Origin: Colius striatus
Taxonomy: Eukaryota > Chordata > Aves > Coliiformes > Coliidae
Assembly: GCF_028858725.1 (NCBI RefSeq)
Contig: NC_084760.1
Span: forward strand, 8,010,867-8,074,866
DNA length: 64,000 nt
Direction: 5' to 3'
In this document: positions 36,397 through 50,100 of the stretch, piece by piece
Layout of the letters: each line of letters begins with the position of its first letter
Position numbering within the stretch: the stretch's first letter is position 1
Notes under the pieces: model-generated
Databases searched by the model: none
Seen by the model: the letters and a program-made list of their open reading frames with translations, nothing else
What the model was told of the DNA's origin: nothing
Translations under genes and position numbers: made by a program

Positions 36397-39300
36397 TGCA
36401 CTCAGATGAGGAACATGCAGGGTGTTCCTAAAGTATATAGCCCTACAGGATCTTAGTGAGCTTACTATTAAAAAAGCTGGAGGTAGGAAGCCAGTTTAGA
36501 ATTAATAACAATGTTTAGAGTAGCTGAAAAGGATAAGAACTATATCAGCAAAGCACCACTAGATAAAGAGAGGAGGAAAGAGTAGGGCATAAAGGCCAAA
36601 TGAGATCTAAAATGTCTTTGTCTCTTTAATAAAGAAAGGCTTTTATCTGAGGTCTTTTTCATTTCTTTTGAGCAGATAGAACAGACCAGCAATTTATAAC
36701 ATTTATTAGATAAACCAGGATCCATTCTTCAGTGGGTGACTAGAATATATGTTTGAATCCTTAAAAAAAATGATGAAGAAGTAGTGGAAAAGGAGAGTAC
36801 ATGAACTCCCAAGCTTTGAGGGTCAGCTGCTTCACCCTGGAGCATCATGTAGACATACCTTGCAAAAACAACTGACAAAAAAATTGCAGGAGAATAAGAG
36901 ACTTTTAAAGGTCATTTTCTTAGTTCTATTACCTCTTAAGTGCATCTTAAAAGATTTCTTACAATCTTGATCCTACCATCCCCTTTGGTGGCCATCTCAA
37001 ATTGGCCACCCTTAATTTTCTTTCCTTAATACCAAAGCTGTGCATTAGTAAAGGTTCCCTAAAGCCCCAAATGGCTCCTAAAACAGTGGGGTTTCTGGTT
37101 GCTTTACATCAGAGTCTGCAGACGTTTCAGAGTGCACATGAGCTAAGTCTGACCTGTGAAGGGGTGAGTCCAGCTTAACAGTTTTCTTAGCCTTCGGAGA
37201 AGGAGCATTTAGGAACAGAAACCAAAGCTGGAAGCCACAGGGCAAATATCTTCAATGTCTGCTACTCTTTGTGTGATATTCCTCTGCTTTCAGAAGCATG
37301 ATTCTTAAAATTGTCTTGTATGGTTTCAGTTCAATCTCCGGAGTGCATTTTTATAACAAAGAAATATTGTTACCAGGATCCAGTGTCATGGGAAACAAGA
37401 TTCTCAGTTTATAGGGCATACATATACCTCCCTTTCCTGCTTGTAGCTACATAGCTCACTTTTCCCCCTGTAAAGATGACTTGTGGCACCAACAGCAAAT
37501 TCTGACATGGAAAAATGATGTTGGAAAAGCATTTAATCTCTTCTCACCTGTTTTTTATGAACTCTAAGTCCTTGAAACAAGAACCATACCCATGTTTCTA
37601 AATATCCCTACCAGCAATCCTATCTATGTACTAGTGGCAAACCACTTCAGTGTGATTCCTTCAAGCATATTTTTCCCATCCTGCAGTCTCAAGAGCTATG
37701 TGTCTCTATGACACATACTTTTTATTTGTTAGATCTCATTTAAACACATTTGACACGTTGCCCACAGGTCCAAAACACCTTCCTAGGGCTCTGGATATAC
37801 TTCTCTCTCATGTAGAATAATATTCTTAATTATCTTCATCAAGTTAAAAAAAAAACAGAAATCTAAAAGAATCCAGAGAAAGTGTTGTTTTAAGCATGCA
37901 TGTTTGCAGGGAAGTCCAGGACTCAGAGGACTTTTTTTAATGGAAGAAAACAGTAGAGGGAAATAAGCCTTTATTGACAATAATAAATGGAGATTTTCCA
38001 AAAGCAAAGACAAAAGTTGAAGATGTTGTTAGGTCGTTTTCCAAGTAGGAAGTACAAGCATTTATCAGACCACAGCTTTATGCTTTGAGAAGATATAGAG
38101 TAATTCTTTGCTTGGGATTTGATGCCCATAGAAAGGGTTCCCATTTGTAGTGTGTACAGCATGTCTGAGTAGAAGTGTTTTGTGTAGCTCTGCCTATCCT
38201 GCTGTCATGTTACCTCAAGCATAATATGACCATAATATTGGCAACAGACCCCACTGATCTTCTTTGCAAGCATTACTTGCTAGGGAACTACCGGCCCTTC
38301 AGCTTTCTTTTAGTCCCTATCAGTTGTTCCCATGCCTCCCACGTCCTCATCTCAGTGTTGAGAAGTCTCACATTCCTAAAAAGAGGAGTCCTGTTTTTAC
38401 CCCATCAGGACCAGGTCTATCCTCCGACCTAGAGGACCTCGGGAAACAAGGCCTGCTAAGCTGCTTGTGGACTCAAGGCATTCACTCTGTCTCTATAAAG
38501 AATTGTATGGTGTCACATGGATGCATCCCCTTAACTCGGGACCTGACTGGGGTTTCTGCCACTTGCCTGATGTCTGTTGTAATCCATGGCCTCTCATGAA
38601 GCACAAGAACACAGAGTGGAATGTTGTTTGAAAAGGAACTTTGAAAGATGCTATTCATATTCAGCTCTCACATGTATTTCTTCCACTCACAAAGATTATC
38701 CATAAACACTATGGAAAACTAAATAACTTTTTTTAAAAGCTATTAGATATCACTAAATAAGGCACTTTTTTTTAAATAACAGTTTAACATGAGCCTGTAA
38801 ATGCATTAAAAACTTCATTTTATATAACTGGAGCCCATTTTGATGTAATCTTCCCCCACTACTCTTAACTATATATTGTACACGACTGTACATTTGAGTA
38901 CAATCATGTCTCAGTGAGTTCTAGTGGTTACACTGATACTGGTGAATAAAATGAATCAAGTATCAATGTCCTCTGATCCTGACATCAACAGTTACTGAAC
39001 AACATATATCAATATAGCTTAACTCTCTTTCCTGGAAAGCAAAGGCTACCATGAAACCCAGTTAAAGCCTGTCCAGCAGCATATTTGGTAACCTGGGACA
39101 AAGCCCTGTCAAGGACTATGCTGACCATTTAAGAGTATGCAGACCCCTAGACTAGTGCTCTGGCCTCTGCCTTATCCTTATTCCATTTTCTAACACAAGC
39201 TGCAAGCTATGGTAGTGTAGTAGTGTAGACACAACCATGGATATTACGCAAGTCCTCAAATGTGATGGTGGATGCATAAACACGTGGAGTCACTCATGAC

Positions 39301-40614
39301 AGATCTTACAGACCTCAACGAGCAACTGGAAGAACCCCATGTACTGTCACAGAGGCAGATTTAGGTAATTCATAACTTTCATTTCTGAGCTTGATAGTGA
39401 TTAGGTCAGGTTTTTTTTTTGGGGGGGGTGAAACTGCATTCTCATGAATATTTAATGTTTTTAATTTATTCCTTCATTTCTGTGATTAATTGTAGGTGCC
39501 TCTTTACTTAGCTATAACTAAAGGGGAAAGGAAAAGAGATTAATTTCTGGATAAACTTACAAGACCTATTCTTGTAGGCTGAAAAACAAGGGAGCCTGAA
39601 ATAGACCAATTAGATTTTTGAAATGCAATAAAAGGTGAAAAAGTCCAAACAGCAATAATGTAGTTTTTTCTGACAACTGTAACTTGCAATAAAATTTATT
39701 TTTAATGAGACAAAAAGTTAGGAAAAGAAAGCACACTAACAAAGAGTCTTAAGACCACTCCACTAAGAAATTTGCTTCTAACACCAAAATTGTCTTCTTA
39801 GCAGACAAAAACCTGTCTTCAAGGCATATGCAGAAGGGTTATAGAAATAAACCAGAGCCAAAACAAGACTTCTATAGTCAGTACCACAGTACCACCTTGT
39901 GGGGAAAAAGAAATAGTTTCAGTATTGACTTCTACTGCACAGTTTCAGGAAATATCTATCATATAAACAGAAAATTGTAACTAAGACAAATGAACAGTCT
40001 CAGACACCAGCAATGTATGCGATGTATGATTTCTCCCAGTGTCAAATGACCTTTTTTTTGAAGAAACAATGTTCCAGCCAAAATCTTTCAGAAGTCTAAT
40101 GTAAAAACTTTGTGGAAGAAAAATGTCTCCTTTTACATTTGCTTGCATTCCCTTCTTTACTCTCATTTGCTCTAAATTTATTTCTCTAGCTACACTGAAT
40201 CATGAGAACAATTGCAGCAAGCATGTCAAATTCCAAGCCCACAAAATGCTTCATAAAGTTAAAGGCTGTGATATAAACAAACTAATGCAAGGATCCTTGA
40301 GATTACTTTCTTTTTATTGCTTTTCTGTAACTGATTTAGTGATTAGAGACAGTAATATTCCTGAGTACATCTGAAGAAATAAGGTTATCGGCTCCTCAGA
40401 TGCCCAAAGGGAACTATCACCTGCTTTTCTCTGTCTTTCACATAGTGAAAGAAATTTGTATGATTAAGTAATTGCTGACTGTCAGAAGAAAGAGTTGCAC
40501 AATCATCATATTTTAAGAGCTCTAATAAATGCAGTTTTCACACTTTCAAACACAAGTTCTTAGAGGCATCTCTGGATTTCATGTTCCTAACAAAGCAGAG
40601 CAACTAGTTCTCTC
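36397..40614. other. Intergenic, no gene recognised
   Basis: AT-rich. A 111-codon open frame at 38264-38599 lies in a slightly GC-richer patch but has no recognisable domain. A T10G8 run is at 39411-39428. Confidence 0.5.
39411..39428 (+). repeat. T10G8 homopolymer pair
   Basis: Ten T are followed directly by eight G. A likely site of length variation or sequencing error. Confidence 0.85.
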
Positions 40615-40676
40615 CGGCAGGGGAGTTGGACTAGATGATCTCTCGCAATCCCTTCCATCCCTTAAGATTCTGTGAG
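40615..40676 (+). repeat. Very short CR1 3' tail
   Basis: GGCAGGGGAGTTGGACTAGA followed by TGATCTCTCGCAATCCCTTCC and AAGATTCTGTGA is the last ~60 bases of a CR1. Confidence 0.8.
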
Positions 40677-41206
40677 AGTCTGACAAACCAACAGGCAGGC
40701 TTTTCTCTGCATTTTACCAATCGACAGCATTCTTAATATCAGCTCCTCCTGATATTTAATTTTGGGGTATTCTTTGCTGGAGACCAACAGTAAAGACATA
40801 ATGGGATAAACTGTGCCAGAGCATGGATTATAATCTTTAACATGACATTGCCAGAGGAGACAGGGACAGGAGAATTCTTTTGGGGAATTTTTGTTTGGTT
40901 TGGTTGTGGGTTTTTTTCCAATGTAAAAATAAAGTTTAAACCTAGTTGTATTCATGCTTTGGAAAATCTCCCATTATTGGAAACAGTGCAGGAACAAAAC
41001 CACAAGAAACAAACCAAAATTGTACTCAGCTTTAACTCTTCACACAAAGCTGGACCAATTTAAACATCTAGACTTCAGGGGCTGATCCACCTGCAGCTAT
41101 ATTCTGCTGAGAGACTGACACTGAATTTATGTGGTTTGAGGTCAGACCCCAGTGGTAGCATTCCTCTCAAATCACTTTAAGTAACTGGAAATTAAGCAAT
41201 CATGAA

Positions 41207-41410
41207 ATCATAGAATGGTAGGAGTTGGAAGGGATCTCTAAGGATCATCTAGTCCCACTCCCCTGCTCAATCAAGTCCCACCTAGATCAGGTCACACAGC
41301 AACATGTCCAGGCGGATTTTGAAAACCTCCAGAGAAGGAGACTCCACAGCCTCCCTGAGCAGCCTGTTCCAGGGCTCCCTCACCCTTACAGTAAAGAACT
41401 TTTTGGCCAC
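41207..41410 (-). repeat. CR1 LINE 3' end
   Basis: Begins ATCATAGAATGGTAGGAGTT and runs through CCTAGATCAGGTCACACAGC to 'CAGGGCTCCCTCACCCTTACAGTAAAGAA', the inverted CR1 3' region. About 200 bases. Confidence 0.92.
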
Positions 41411-44282
41411 ACATATCTATCTAGTGCCACATTCCCCAGGATATCATTCCTTGACCTTTAGCATGTGACCTACGTCACATTTAAGAGCCCCATGCAGAGG
41501 TTCCAGAAACCTTTGGGGGCCTTCAAAGTCACTAATTGGCCGTTGCTGGGAAGATTAATCAAGTCCTATGTGTCTAATTGAAGTTTGTCATATAGGCTCC
41601 ACCTACAGTCAGTAGAGAAATAGATATCTCCAAATAGTGATTCATCACCTCTGAGCCCATACGACTATGATAGATGGGAAGAAATACCCTCTGAAGATGC
41701 GTCTCTCCTTACTGATCAAAGAAAGCACTTGGAAACCAGATGTCTAACTGCTGATTGCATTCTGCTGAGATGAATCTGAAACCTAAGGTACAACAGATAA
41801 TAGAATTTCTCCCTATTTTTGCATCCTGATTACACACCCTAGTTTGCACATTGCTAATGGGATTTGAACTATAATGTATACCTCATGATGCAAGCCTCAG
41901 AGGGAAGGATAACAGTCAGCTTGAGTCCCATCATTAGTAGTGGGAGTGAGTCCTGCTTCAATCAGTAGCAGTGGCAGCAACTGTGGTCTGATTGCCAGGT
42001 AGGGTTCATATACAGGAACAATGACTCTACATTTAGCTGGAGTTTTCAGATCCTATGGTCTACATTCCCACCTTTTCTGCTCTCTTCTCAATACAGGCAG
42101 TAGCCCTCATCTTCAAATGTGCATTTCAGCTGGCAGAAAGACTTCAAAACCAATGCCTGCTGTGTGTCTCCCACTCCTACAAACTCACACCCTGAAGTCA
42201 TGGCCTCCTCCACATTCCCCAAGTTCAGCCCCTAAACCCCAAGTCTCCATCAGAATAGATCTATTACACATCTTAGGAGTAACTATCATACTACACAATG
42301 CAAAGTTATGGCTACTGCCAATCACCAGACACACTTACCTTGGAGTGTCTGCTCTGCCACTAGCCAAACAAGCACCACAGTCTAGGACACCAAGAGACTT
42401 TCTCAGAGAAAAAATATACAAGTCAAAGTTACCATTTCAAGTGTCTGTGCATCTAGACATCAGCTAGGTTTGGAGTTTTTATTCCTTCCTCTTCACAAGT
42501 AGTGGCCAACTGATACCGATTTAGATTCCCAAGAGGGCACAAGTCTCCAGGTCTCATTGGGGTAGATGAATTAGACAATGAAATACTTTTGAGAACAAAA
42601 CCTACCTGATCCCAGAAGGAAGTGATGTGGGCAGTAGCATCTCTTTGCATTTCAGTGCAGGCTCTTCCTTAAGGAAAATGGGAGAGCAGAGCAGGGGCTT
42701 TGCAGCTGTGCCTCCACTCCTCCATCACGTGACACAAGGCAGCACAGGCTTTTCAACTTGACAAATTAGCCACTGATCTGAAACGTTTGCATGCTGTGTT
42801 ATTTTCAACTTTTTAATTGCTCATCTTTAATGTTCTAGATTAGGGCTTCTGCAAGACAATCAAACTAAATTCTGTGCTGAACTGACCATCAGGAGATGGA
42901 AGAGAAGCAAATATCACTGTTACAAGTCTTTTTAACAGTTGGCACTGTGCAACAGATCACCACTCAAATCCTTCCTCTGCCTAAGGGGATTCAAACATTC
43001 ATCAAACATTCATCTCACAAAGACATCATTAAATATCATTTTTAGGGCATCATGAATTGAGTGTTTTTCATCTTGTTTGTGTAAAATACTTAAAAATCAA
43101 TTGAATTGGTAAGTAATAATGCATTCTTCAGAATCCTTCCTTGCTCCAGTAAATCACATAAAGCACAAGAGCATGAAAGGTGAGCACCTCCCACACAAAA
43201 CATTCAGTGTCTTTGGGACTGGATTATCCAGTAGAAGGCAGCAACTATAGGTTAAATTCTCTCAAATTTTCAAGAATTGAGCCTTGGTGCAGGCAGCAAA
43301 TTTATAAACTACTAGGTATAAAAAAGAATAATTATTTTTACATTCAGCAGCTTCACCTTCATTGAGAAGAAATTCTCCCAGGTGTCATTAACATCTAACC
43401 TACTGGTCTGATACCAAGAGATAGATATATTTGTGTCCACTGAAGAATGATATGCTTAGATACTAGAACTTGTTGAGATTATTGCCAAAAATTAGGTCTT
43501 AGCGAGCCAATTGGCTCAGCACTTCTATTACATTGCTCTGATTGTTGAAATAATGGCTACAGTAATGGCCTAAAGAACACATTGCCTTTATGAATGGAGT
43601 AATTCCTGACACTGGCCAAGTACTACCTGACTGGAAGTTTCTAGAGGAGATAGGAACCTTTCTGGTGCTTTGTCATTTCCAGTTTTACTGTGACTTTTGC
43701 TCCTAACTGATCCCATTTAATTGGGAGCATCATATGCCTTGTGCTCCCAGTAAATCAGAAGACAATTTCCATGTCTCATTACGAAACAAGTGATAAAATT
43801 GTAAAAAAAACCCTTACTTAGCTGCTTCTGTTCTTGTGTTTGCTTTATTCTTCCACTGGTGAGAATGTGTTACGTTGATTACAGATGATTTTGAATGACC
43901 ATTTTTAAGATACCTTCTAGAAAGGTATATCATCCTAACAACATATGGAAAAGCATGTTAACAAGTTCCTCTTTAAAATGGGTCAAATCTTGGTGATTTT
44001 TAATATGCATTACAAAACACTGACTTTCAGCATATTGGTTATACAACACGTGAATCAGATATCAATTAGAAATACGACTATCTGATAGCATCTTTGGGTC
44101 TTCCATGTACATACATGGGCTGTTTCCCAAACTGATATTCACAAGTGACAAGAAGGCAGAGACATGCACTACTGCATATGGAACCAGGTGGGAGCTGCAG
44201 GTTGGTGTTTTGCACTCATGGGCTATTGCAAACCATACAAGAGTCAATCTGCCTTCTGCTGAGATGTTTCTAGCCTGACAGT
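41411..44282. other. Intergenic, no gene recognised
   Basis: Contains the longest non-repeat open frame of the intergenic part (148 codons, plus strand, 42021-42467). It has no recognisable domain and no biased composition, so I treat it as chance. No other structure noticed. Confidence 0.5.
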
Positions 44283-44339
44283 ACAAACACAGAACAGCCC
44301 AGATTGGAAGGGATCTTGAAAGATCATCTGGTCCAATCT
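44283..44339 (-). repeat. Short CR1 3' tail next to an LTR
   Basis: AGATTGGAAGGGATCTTGAA followed by AGATCATCTGGTCCAATCTT is the inverted CR1 terminus. It stops abruptly where the LTR-like sequence starts. Confidence 0.75.
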
Positions 44340-44585
44340 TGTGTGGGAGAGTTAATTTTCTTCCTAGTAGCTGTTACAGGGCTGTGGTTTGGGCTTGTGC
44401 TGGAAACAGTGTTGAACACACAGGGATGTTTTTGTTATTGCTGAGCAGTGCTTGTGCAGCATCAAGACCCTGTCTGCTTCTCACCCTGCCCTGACAGAGA
44501 GTGGGCTGGGGGGCACAAGAAGCTGGGAGGGTGCATAGCTAGGACAGTTGACCCCAACTAGCCCAAGGGCAGGTTCTGCATTTGA
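44340..44585 (+). mobile_element. LTR fragment of a second avian endogenous retrovirus family
   Basis: Contains the landmarks of a common bird LTR: GTTAATTTTCTTCCTAGTAG, then CTGTTACAGGGCTGTGGTTT, ATTGCTGAGCAGTGCTTGTG, 'CACAAGAAGCTGGGAGGGTG' and 'AGGACAGTTGACCCCAACTAG'. This differs from the 13.8 kb LTR. Similarity fades after about 44585, so the 3' part is missing or too diverged. No viral genes are present. Confidence 0.65.
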
Positions 44586-44728
44586 CTTAGAGACATCTTC
44601 CTTGTTTCTGTCAGTTCTATCTGGTATGGAACCAGAAACTAAGCACACGGAGAATCTATTCCTGTTTCTCATTTAAATGGCAGAACAGATCTAGAATGGA
44701 AAGTTTTTGAAGACAAGCTCTTCATCTA

Positions 44729-44785
44729 CAGAATCATAGAACCCTTTCAGCTGGAAGAGACCTTTAAGATCATCATTAGTTTTCA
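44729..44785 (-). repeat. Short CR1 3' tail
   Basis: GAATCATAGAACCCTTTCAG, then CTGGAAGAGACCTTTAAGAT and CATC, is a degenerate inverted CR1 terminus. Confidence 0.65.
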
Positions 44786-45559
44786 CCCTCATTAGGTGAT
44801 GAAAGTCATGAACAGTCTCCCTTCCCACTTCCAGTCCACTGCTCCAGCACTTTGTGGTGCTCTAGCCATTTGCATGCCTTACAGAAAACATACAAGGCTG
44901 TCACCATCCTTTTCTAATATTGTTTAAAAATCATACCTGGAAGAATTTCTTACACATACTCTGACTCGTGTGAAGCTTTAAAAGATGAAAACTAGATTGA
45001 TACCCTTTCTCTAATAAATAAAAACATAAAAATCCCCTCTCCCTCCAAACTTTAACACTTCATAACAAAGCCTTACTCACATACTTCTAGCAATATCATT
45101 TTTAGTCCATCTTAAGAACATAACAGTTCCTTTCACTGTATACTCAGCTAAAGAAAGACCATAGTAAGAATTCATTATATTGTTTACACTTTTAACAGCA
45201 CTTGTTTGGCCAACATATGACTGGAAGACACCTCCTTGTGTAATGAATATAGTACTTTGCTCTCACCAATAGTTAGGACAAATAAACAACCAGGCACCAT
45301 CCAGTGAAACAACTTTTGCCCTGGTGGCAAGAAACCTTTTTCAGGTTTCCAATCTGCATGCATGAACAGGATTCTTGTGCCAAAAGAAGCTTCCTTTCGC
45401 TCCAACATTGCTTTTCCATCAGCAGTTTACCTCCCCAATATCTTTATCTTTCCAATCTCTTTAAAAAGAAGCAACATATATCCTGTCTTTGTTTTGCAGG
45501 ATTAAATATGCCAGATTGGCTTATTTTCTCTTCTGTGGTAAGCCTTTTCCTGTCTTGAC

Positions 45560-46600
45560 CATCTTTCTAGCTTTTCTCTGAAACTAGTCAGGTCTCGATT
45601 CATTTTTTCCAGGAAAGCAGATAGAAAACACTGTAGAGCCCTTCAGATGAAGCCTACATGACCTTGTAGAGCTCTAATGGATACATCATACAGGTTATAA
45701 AAGCTTGCACTTTTTTCTAGGCACATTATCTACAGGAATCATACTCCCCCTAAAATCAGTTAAAACATGCAAGTTGTATTCTTCTTCATCTCTTCCCAAT
45801 AAGTCTGTTATAGGATAACGAGGTGTTATGAGTTATCAAATTAATTCATGAACTTGCACTCTAATGTTTTAAATATTAACCACTTTATGTCTCTTGTCCT
45901 TGGAGTCATCTAATTCTTCCCATTTAATATTCTTACCCTTCTCTTCATTAACTATGCTGTCTAAACTTGTGTCACCAGAATCACTGTCACTCTCCTAATT
46001 CTCTCAGCAGCATCATTAATGAAATTATTAAGATTAACAAGGTTGCTCTCAAAACTGAATCTTAAGAAGAAAAAATCTATTAGTAACTTGATTCTAATAC
46101 TTCCTTCCTGATAGTCCCCATTGTCTTCTGACTAGTCCCCTACTCTCCTTACTCACTTTCAGTTCTGTTAATGATTCTTACCATGTCCAACTTAATTATT
46201 TCCCACAAGGTAATATATCAAATACAATCAAGACAGAATAGTTCTATCCATTCTCTTGGCCTAAAATATCCCTGAATTTATCAAAAATGATCCTTTGTTA
46301 ATTCGAGATAATCTACTTTTGATTAAAAAGACGTGACATTTCATTTTACTTACCTCCATGCTCTTTATTATTCCCTTCTTCCCTACATACTTGGATGCCT
46401 GGATCATTTTTTGCACCTTTTTGTTACTTTATAGTTACCTGGTAACATTTCTGCCTTTCTCTAATAGGCCTTCTATCAGAAATTTCGCATACCATGTCTT
46501 TCAGACCTCTCAGCTGACAATCAGCCTATGGCTGTCTGTCCCTCCTCTGTGTGCTAAATTCTTTAGTATCTTTTTCCCACTAGCCACTTAGTCAGCCAAT
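45560..46600 (-). repeat. Probable ancient CR1/L3-like LINE, reverse transcriptase region
   Basis: The clearest piece is 45965-46075, where the plus strand reads 'TTGTGTCACCAGAATCACTG', 'CAGCATCATTAATGAAATTA' and 'TCTCAAAACTGAATC'. This matches the inverted RT block around 'cttggtatcatc-gcaaactt...atcattgatgaagatattgaacag'. Weaker echoes of neighbouring blocks occur at 46190-46260 and 46310-46370. Boundaries are loose and the assignment is tentative; no open frame survives. Confidence 0.4.
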
Positions 46601-46964
46601 TCCAGCTGCTGACAGCTGCAACAGAGGAATTACATTAGTTTGGTTTCAGGACTGCATCTACATCATCTATCACCTTTACTTGCTTTTACTGCACAGTGGC
46701 TGCATTATATCGCTTTCCTAGTTCTCTTGATGATTTAGGCTGATGGAAAATTTTGAGAGATCTAACATGTCTCAGATTAGGAGGCAAAATCAGGTTCAGA
46801 AATGACTGGCCATTTGAGTTCCTGTAACATTCATATAAGAGAATTTCCTTTTTCTCTTCACTGAATATAATTCCCTGCATATGGTTGTGTTTGGTATTCA
46901 GAAAAGAAGCTTGTGCATTTATTTTCCAATGTGGGGTTTGGGTTTTTTTTAATATATGCATTTT

Positions 46965-47138
46965 CACAGAATCCCAGAATGGCAGGGGTTGGAAGGGACC
47001 TTTAGAGATCATCTAGTCTCACACCCTGCTCAAGCAGGTCCACCTAGATCAACTCACACAGAAATGTGTCCAGGCAGGTTTTGAAACCTTCAGAGAGATT
47101 CCACTACCTCTCTGGGCAACCTGTGCCCAGGGCTCCAA
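46965..47138 (-). repeat. CR1 LINE 3' end
   Basis: CACAGAATCCCAGAATGGCA followed by GGGGTTGGAAGGGACCTTTA and CACCTAGATCAACTCACACA through 'TGTGCCCAGGGCTCCAAC', the inverted CR1 3' region of about 170 bases. Confidence 0.9.
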
Positions 47139-50100
47139 CAGACAATTTTATTATGAACTATAAGGCATAACACAACTGATGGCATTCATAGCTTTTTAGA
47201 AGACTTAGTGTGGGAATGTCTTCCCAGAAAGGGAAAGAAGCAATAAGGAAATACAAAGCATGTTGGGGCTGCAAGCTCAGTGTATTGGGCAGAAGACACA
47301 CTTGTGCTGTGAGAGTTTACAAATTGCTAATGCAAGACAGAGTTGGTGAGATTCATAGTGAAATCTGACACACAGAATATCACAAACTGCTCTTGGGAAA
47401 TCTTAACATAGGAGTTGAAGGAGCTACATGAGAAGAGTGGATTAGGCAACAACGCTGCTACGCTATGCAACAACTATGTCAATATTACCACGGTGATTTT
47501 TCTTCATGAGATATTTTCATTGTATCTGCATTGGAACAAGTAGTGGGCTTCTCCAGGATCCCTTCCAGCTGTGACCTGTATTCAGACAGCACACGTTTCA
47601 AGTTGTGCTCCATGGTACTGGTCACCAAGGACCTGCTCTGGCCTTACGCTTGCAAGGCAATGCACAAGATATTTCATCCACCGGTTCTTGTCACTCAGTC
47701 ATCCAGGCTAATTCTTCTCCTTTTTAACTCCTGCAGGTTTGCTATGAATAGCATACATCTAGACACTTTCCAAGACACTGGAGAGGCAAGGCTGATGACT
47801 TCCAAGCAGTTTCTACCACTGGTGTCAAGGTATTTAATCACAAAGGGTTCCCAAGAACTGAAATGGCACAACATTGTATTTATAAGACAATATTTTAAAA
47901 GAAAAAAAGAATAGAGTCATTCTTGTCAGAAACTTGAACTATTCCTGTATTTAAAGCTAGAAGGGAACCTTTCTTCTTGTGGGTATGCTAGTTGTTGAGA
48001 CCATCCACCAGTTTCCACCTCTACTTTCTAGTATCGTTCTTCCATTGCTTAAACTGAGCTATTTTAACCAACTGAAAAAAGAAAAAATGCATGTTCTGAA
48101 AACAGGACACAAGTTGAAACCTTTTGAAAGAAGAAGTCACTTACCTTTTTCTAAATTAAGTTAGAGAAAAATAATGCTAGTTTGCTCTCCTAAAACCTTA
48201 TAAACCGTGACACGGGGTAACTTTGAGGGAGCTGGAGTTTAGCCAAGATAATATATTGACTCTATTCATGAAAACTGCACAAATTCTAAGCTGTAAGATT
48301 CTGTGCATGTTGTATAAATTTCAGATAAGATATTCAGACATCTAGGCTAAGTCTCAGGTCTGTTAAGCTATTCCTTTAGACTTACTTTATATTTTGCATG
48401 ACCTACTACCTAAGATATAGCTCTTAAACCTGCTCTATGACAGGAGCTACAAACAGCTCCATAACAGTCATCTCAGGTTTGAGCATCTGTGCACTCTCTG
48501 ACCATGGTAACCTGAGACTTGCAACAATCTAAGTGTTCACCTTCCAGGCAGTGTAACCTCTTTCCTATGTTAGAGATGAGTGACTGAGACCTAAAACTTC
48601 CCAAGTTCTAGGGCTTTCTCCTAAACACAGAAGCCACTTTCTCCCAGATAAATACAGCCTGTGCAGGATGCAGCTTTTCTTTTCCTTTCACCCTCCAAAT
48701 GTGTTTGTTGAATAATTATTTAAAATATTCTATTTTGGAGGTGTACCCAGTCACCAACATGTAGCTAATTACGACTGAGTCAGTCAGAAAACAAAAAGAA
48801 GTAACATCAAAATTACCACATCTGAAGAAGCCCACCTGATCTTCACGACAGTGACGTTTTGACAATGATGACTCTGCCTTCGCAAAGAGAGAGCTCATTA
48901 TTTTTGAGATACATATTTCTACATCAATTTCTGAAAAGGAAATGAGCCTTACAGGGAAGTATAATTGGAATGCTCTCCTCTACACTCTTAATTCTCATTA
49001 AAAAAAAGTAACAGGAAAATCTCACCACCGAAACATAAAAGACTGCAATTGCCACTTGCTCAGTATGTATCCTCAAGAGAGGTCTGTGAAACCTAAGAAA
49101 AAGTCAAATATTCTCTTACTTTTACTAGAGATCACCAATTGCCATCTAAAGTACCAGTACTCAACTAGTCACCTTTCCAAAAAGGCACTGATGTAGTTCA
49201 CCTTCCCCAACGCATAACATATGGACCTAAATGAAACATTTAAAGGTAAGTTTTAAGTTCAGAATTCTGCCTGACACCACACTTAAGACTGCAATTAGGT
49301 ATCAGGATCAGCAGTGATAGATTTTCACACATCCTTTTTATTTTTTTTCATTCACTCCTGTTTCTTGGCTTCAGTTGACTTTATGTTTTGGCTGTCTTGA
49401 ATTCCAGTCTTAAAAGTGCTTAGACGAGTGAAGCAATTCACCCAGAACTATGAATTTCTCTGAGTGGAGTCTGGTTTTGATCTGATCTGCAGTTTCTCAA
49501 TACCCCAGAAATCTGTATTTTTCTGATCTTCCAAAACTCAATACATTGCATACTCAGAAGCTGAGACAGCAGCAGCTGCTTCTACAAAAGTGAAACACTT
49601 TCCTTTAAGAATTCATCAGATCTGGGTACAAACATGATACTTTTTGACTCCACGTCACAGAACAATCAAGATGCGTAGTAACAGTGGCTTTCATGAAAAC
49701 AAAACTCACATCTGGGTATTGTTGAGATATAGAGTGATGCACCTCACTCACAAGAGACAAGCAACAATGTGTTTTATTGATATAAGACAGTGAGTTAACA
49801 AAGTTCAATGGTAAATGTGACAGTGGTTTAACAAGATTGATTGAGTACATACTGCAAGATACTTGAGTACTTATTGCATAGAGGACAGAGCCAAACAAAA
49901 CTGCCAGGGAGACTTTCCCATTGAGTCATGATATTCAGAAAGTGCTCCCTTGCATTCTAAATTCCTTCTCAGAGTGGAGTTCAGGTGCAGCTGGATCCAG
50001 AACCGGTCTCAGACTTGGTCAATGGTTTATGTCTAAAGAATTACATACCCACAATCAGTCCCTTATATCACTTAGCTAAAGTTTCAAAGTATCAGTGCTC

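Noticed and set aside
37481..37502. GACTTGTGGCACCAACAGCA, similar to part of a turtle repeat
   Set aside because: Too short and without the neighbouring blocks; chance similarity is likely.
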